Shown one piece after another: positions 61,211-64,000 of a stretch of 64,000 nucleotides of DNA. The DNA is taken from NCBI GenBank assembly GCA_965227095.1, contig CBDDFL010000001.1, forward strand, positions 1,798,001-1,862,000, read 5' to 3'. Within the stretch, counting starts at the first letter, position 1. The number at the start of each line of letters is the position of its first letter. The notes under the pieces are model-generated. The model saw only the letters and a program-made list of their open reading frames with translations, was not told the DNA's origin and did no database searches. Both the position numbers and the translations under genes were made by a program. Source of the DNA: JANQMY01 sp965227095 (GTDB taxonomy: Bacteria; Pseudomonadota; Alphaproteobacteria; JANQMY01).

Positions 61211-61774
61211 ATGACGTCCCAAAGCACAGTAACCGACTATCAAGTGGCGCAGAAAATTGTGCATTGGCTCATGGCCATCCTCATTATGCTTGATCTTTAT
61301 GTGGCGCAAAAATTTGGTGGCTTCATGGAAACTGCGGATCGCATCGAATCGCGCATTGATCATTCTCAGATCGGATTGATTGTGACGGTTCTGTTTGTAA
61401 TCCGCATTTTTCTGCGAATCCGGTATGGCGCGCCGCCCTTGCCGGTTGATATGCCGGCTTGGCAGAAATTAGCGGCGCATGTGGCGCATTGGGGCCTGTA
61501 CCTGCTGATTGGCATTTTGATTGTGTCCGGCATGTTGAGCGCGGTAAATGCGGACTCTATCGTCGCCCCATTTGGTTTGTTCGCCTATGGCGATGGGACC
61601 GGTGTGGAAGAAACCTTCCTGTTCTTCCGCAACATTCATGAGCTGGTGACGGATGCGATCATCGCGCTGATCGCGATCCATGTGTTGGCGGCGATTTATC
61701 ATCTGATCGTCGCCCGAGATGGCTCTACCGAACGCATGTTACGCTTCTGGCGCAGTGCTAAAACCCCGGCATAG
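61211..61774 (+). CDS. cytochrome b561-type membrane protein
   Basis: 187 residues with four spans: KIVHWLMAILIMLDLYVAQK, SQIGLIVTVLFVIRIFLRIR, HWGLYLLIGILIVSGMLSAV and DAIIALIAIHVLAAIYHLIV. His residues at the span ends (VHWLM, AHWGLY, NIHELV, IHVLAAIYH) fit two b haems, as in bacterial cytochrome b561. It may carry electrons between quinol and a periplasmic acceptor. The ATG at 61211 follows GGAGAGGG. Likely cotranscribed with the SDR. Confidence 0.88.
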   Translation: MTSQSTVTDYQVAQKIVHWLMAILIMLDLYVAQKFGGFMETADRIESRIDHSQIGLIVTVLFVIRIFLRIRYGAPPLPVDMPAWQKLAAHVAHWGLYLLIGILIVSGMLSAVNADSIVAPFGLFAYGDGTGVEETFLFFRNIHELVTDAIIALIAIHVLAAIYHLIVARDGSTERMLRFWRSAKTPA

Positions 61775-61797
61775 TTTGCGAGGTCCGCCGTCCGCGA

Positions 61798-61833
61798 AAA
61801 TATATTGACATACTATGTGTCAATATATTTAGT
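61798..61833 (+). promoter_or_regulatory. promoter covered by a perfect 13-bp inverted repeat
   Basis: AAATATATTGACA and TGTCAATATATTT are perfect inverted arms around a 7-base centre (61798-61830). The left arm contains a consensus -35 TTGACA (61805-61810); 17 bases later is TTTAGT (61828-61833) as -10. A dimeric repressor bound here would cover both boxes, controlling the gene at 61870. Confidence 0.62.
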
Positions 61834-61869
61834 CCTCTGACCAATTCAACTGGGGGACGGTGCAACGTC

Positions 61870-62508
61870 ATGCTATCGGTGCGATCGATCATTTGGGGGG
61901 TGGTGGCCTTTGTTTTCCTCGCCTTTTTCGCTTGGTACACAGACCTTCGCGGCCCCCTTACTGAAAGCGAAATTTCAGAGTATCTGGCAACATTGGAAGC
62001 GCGCAATGCGCCGCCGGAGACATTGGCCCGGCTCAAGAACTTTATGGACGAAGATACCGGCCGCCAGTTCTTCATGCTGAATGCAATAGATATGTCGGAC
62101 AATCCGCCCGACGTGCCGGGGGCTGCACCCGGCGAGACAGCGGAACAGCTTATGGCGCGCTATATGGAACATATGTATACGGAATTATTTAGCCGTGCGT
62201 GTCATCCCACACTGATAGGGCCGGCCGTGGCGCCGGCCATGGATCTCGTGGGGACCAAGGGGCTGTCCCAGGCAGAAGACTGGACGATGGGCGGGTTCAT
62301 GCGCTACCGCAGCCGCCGTTCATTCATGGAAATTGTGACAATTCCGGAAACCCGAGATCGGCACGACTTTAAGGTCGCGGCCCTCGACAAAACCATTGCT
62401 TATCCGGTTGAGGCCCGCCTTAACCTAGGCGACCCAAGATGGGTGCTGGCGCTGGTTCTTGTCGCGCTGGCGTCTATTCTGGACCGGCTGTTTGTTCGAT
62501 TCAAGTAA
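61870..62508 (+). CDS. hypothetical membrane-anchored protein
   Basis: 212 residues with a membrane span at each end (SIIWGVVAFVFLAFFAWY at the N-terminus and WVLALVLVALASILDRLF at the C-terminus) and a soluble, mostly helical middle of about 150 residues, predicted periplasmic. One cysteine (SRACHP). No family recognised. Its own operator-promoter at 61798-61833 suggests tightly controlled expression. It follows the cytochrome b561 gene after a 95-base gap. Confidence 0.7.
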   Translation: MLSVRSIIWGVVAFVFLAFFAWYTDLRGPLTESEISEYLATLEARNAPPETLARLKNFMDEDTGRQFFMLNAIDMSDNPPDVPGAAPGETAEQLMARYMEHMYTELFSRACHPTLIGPAVAPAMDLVGTKGLSQAEDWTMGGFMRYRSRRSFMEIVTIPETRDRHDFKVAALDKTIAYPVEARLNLGDPRWVLALVLVALASILDRLFVRFK

Positions 62509-62522
62509 GGGGCGTTTGACGG

Positions 62523-62780
62523 TTACAGCTCGTCGTCGTCGGGCCTGTGTTCCGCATCGACTTCCTCATTGCCGTCAAACTCGGACTCAACAGTGACTTC
62601 CACATCTTCTTCCAGCTCGTCTTCCAAGCTTTCCGCAAACAAGATATCTGAATTGTCTTCGCTGACCTCGACGGCAGGCTTTTCTGCCTGCGGGGGATTG
62701 GTGGAAAACGACATCCAGCCAGCAGCACCGAGAAATAAGGCGCCGCAGACAGCTACAATTGCGACGGCATAGTGAGACAT
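62523..62780 (-). CDS. small single-span membrane protein with acidic tail
   Basis: 85 residues: one span at residues about 4-22 (YAVAIVAVCGALFLGAAGW), then a strongly acidic tail (EDELEEDVEVTVESEFDG region, about 45% Asp/Glu). No family recognised. AAGGA eight bases before the ATG at 62780 supports the shorter start over 62843. Convergent with the preceding gene, 14 bases apart. Confidence 0.6.
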   Translation of the reverse strand: MSHYAVAIVAVCGALFLGAAGWMSFSTNPPQAEKPAVEVSEDNSDILFAESLEDELEEDVEVTVESEFDGNEEVDAEHRPDDDEL

Positions 62781-62964
62781 TCTTACATTCCTTGCAGGCG
62801 ACACACGGGCAACCTGCCTGTTACGACTGGCGATGACGGACACCGCGACATCGAGCTCCCTACTCAGCCTCTAGATCAAGGCATTAATATGTCTTACCTG
62901 AACCGTAGATGTACGGAAATCGAAAAACGTCTTTCTATGGTAAGCGATTCCCTAAAATGTCGGG

Positions 62965-62990
62965 AAAACCTCGGCTTTTGCCGCTAGAGG
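62965..62990 (-). terminator. possible terminator of putA
   Basis: Read leftward, CCT...CGGC-AAAA-GCCG-AGG is followed by TTTT; the stem overlaps the putA stop codon and has a bulge of several bases, so it is weak. Confidence 0.3.
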
Positions 62991-64000
62991 CGCAAGAGAT
63001 CAGCGTTGCCTCCCGCGGCCATGGTGTTGATGGTGAGGGTTTTTTCCGTCGCGAAACGCAGCAGATAATGTGGTCCGCCTGCTTTGGGGCCCGTTCCGGA
63101 AAGGGCCTGACCGCCAAATGGCTGAACGCCCACCACGGCCCCGACCATGTTGCGATTGACATAGGTGTTGCCCACGGGCTGTTGCTGAAACAGTGACTGT
63201 GTGTGGCTCTCAATCCGCGAATGGATCCCAAAGGTGAGGCCAAAGCCTGTAGCACGCACCTCCTCTAAATGCCGGTCCAGGTCGTTGCTGTGAAACCGCA
63301 CCACATGAAGAATGGGGCCAAAATTTTCTCGGGTGAGTTTGGTGATGCTGTCGATTTCAACAAGGTGGGGCAGGACAAAGGTGCCGTTTGAAAGGTCATG
63401 TGCCGGGTCGGGTTTGAAGACGGAAATGGCATCTTTGAAGATGGCCGTTAGGTGAGCCTCAAGGGCGGTCTTCGCGTCTTCGTCGATGACGGGTCCGATA
63501 TCCGTGCTCAGTTTAGCGGGATCACCGACGCGCAATTCCGTCATGGCTCCCCGGATCAACGCGATGGCTTTGTCGGCGATGTCATTCTGAAGATACAGAA
63601 CCCGCAACGCGGAACATCTTTGTCCGGCGCTGATAAACGCCGATTGAATGACGTCATCGGTGACTTGTTCCAGCAACGCCGTCGAATCCACGACCATTAC
63701 ATTTTGCCCACCGGTTTCGGCGATCAAGGGGACGATTGAACCATCGCGCATTGCTAGAGACTGGTTGATCTTGCGCGCGGTGTCGGTACTTCCCGTGAAT
63801 GCGACGCCGGCGACAGACGGATGCGCCGTCAGGGCCGCACCGACGGCGCCGTCGCCAGGGGCGATATGCAGTATGGCCTCGGGAACGCCTGCATCGATCA
63901 GTAGACGGATGGCTTCAGCGGCAATCAATGGCGTTTGCTCTGCCGGTTTTGCGATTACGGCATTGCCGGCGGCTAACGCTGCGGTCACTTGTCCCATAAA
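62984..64000 (-). CDS. putA: PutA, C-terminal part (L-glutamate gamma-semialdehyde dehydrogenase domain)
   Basis: At least 338 residues, entering from the right edge. AGNAVIAKPAEQTPLIAAEA, the NAD loop GVAFTGSTDTAR, the Glu in LIAETGGQN and the catalytic Cys in SAFISAGQRCSALRVLYLQ are aldehyde dehydrogenase motifs. GVQPFGGQALSGTGPKAGGP and the terminal TMAAGGNADLLRL are specific for PutA or its dehydrogenase domain. It oxidises glutamate semialdehyde to glutamate, the second step of proline use. Whether the proline dehydrogenase domain is fused upstream cannot be seen here. The right end at 64000 is cut by the window. Confidence 0.9.
   Translation of the reverse strand, partial: FMGQVTAALAAGNAVIAKPAEQTPLIAAEAIRLLIDAGVPEAILHIAPGDGAVGAALTAHPSVAGVAFTGSTDTARKINQSLAMRDGSIVPLIAETGGQNVMVVDSTALLEQVTDDVIQSAFISAGQRCSALRVLYLQNDIADKAIALIRGAMTELRVGDPAKLSTDIGPVIDEDAKTALEAHLTAIFKDAISVFKPDPAHDLSNGTFVLPHLVEIDSITKLTRENFGPILHVVRFHSNDLDRHLEEVRATGFGLTFGIHSRIESHTQSLFQQQPVGNTYVNRNMVGAVVGVQPFGGQALSGTGPKAGGPHYLLRFATEKTLTINTMAAGGNADLLRL

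Noticed and set aside
1..64000. CRISPR arrays, insertion sequences, tRNA or rRNA genes
   Set aside because: No regularly spaced repeats, transposase-like frames, terminal repeats or tRNA-like T-loop sequences were seen on reading, though a dedicated search was not possible.

Overview
The window is a 64-kb chromosomal segment with almost continuous protein-coding genes. It carries no rRNA, tRNA, CRISPR array, insertion sequence or phage gene that I could recognise. The gene content (nasT-nasS sensing pair, two-domain GlnE, PutA, FNR/FixK-type boxes, many GST-fold and acyl-CoA enzymes) points to a free-living, probably marine or soil, alphaproteobacterium. That placement is inferred from family types, not from a marker gene.

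Layout. (1) 1-8318: a catabolic block with an amidohydrolase fragment, two small unknown proteins, two GST-fold proteins, an acyl-CoA ligase, two acyl-CoA dehydrogenases and an MpaB/DUF2236 protein. Two similar palindromic sites (about 928-961 and 6826-6866) look like operators of one repressor that ties the block together. (2) 8319-9463: about 1 kb without a convincing gene, ending in a sigma-70-like promoter and a structured leader. (3) 9464-23714: a complete nitrate assimilation locus: nitrate ABC importer (binding protein, permease, fused double ATPase), outer-membrane porin-like protein, NirB, NirD, NasA, siroheme methyltransferase, then the antiterminator NasT and its nitrate sensor NasS. 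(4) 23992-28790 (minus): GlnE and two small exported proteins. (5) 29085-39039: a group 3b-type NAD(P)-linked [NiFe] hydrogenase (B, cNMP-domain protein, G, small, large), its endopeptidase and hypA-F-C-D-E. HypA lacks its zinc domain and hypB is absent. (6) 39075-44681: an APH/kinase fusion, a DUF4345 membrane protein, a DAPG/phloretin hydrolase-family protein, a GCS2-type carboxylate-amine ligase and an M14/AstE-type deacylase. (7) 44729-50811: a metallo-beta-lactamase-fold protein, an operon OsmC - flavin monooxygenase - OsmC - methyltransferase, and a divergent winged-helix/TolB/TPR regulator with three perfect 11-bp tandem repeats in front of it. (8) 50986-52957: a membrane protein and a long GST. 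(9) 52996-57373: an ABC exporter (ATPase, FtsX-like permease, HlyD adaptor). (10) 57591-64000: an exported KatG, an SDR, a b561-type cytochrome, two small membrane proteins and the 3' part of putA.

How the parts work together. Regions 3 and 4 form a nitrogen module: nitrate import, reduction to ammonium, siroheme supply, nitrate-responsive antitermination and glutamine synthetase control. TTGA-N6-TCAA boxes of the FNR/FixK type lie upstream of the hydrogenase, the APH/kinase fusion, the DAPG-hydrolase/GCS2 divergent pair and the ABC exporter, which suggests a low-oxygen regulon across the right half of the window. Peroxide and electrophile defence (KatG, OsmC pair, GSTs) is the other recurring theme.
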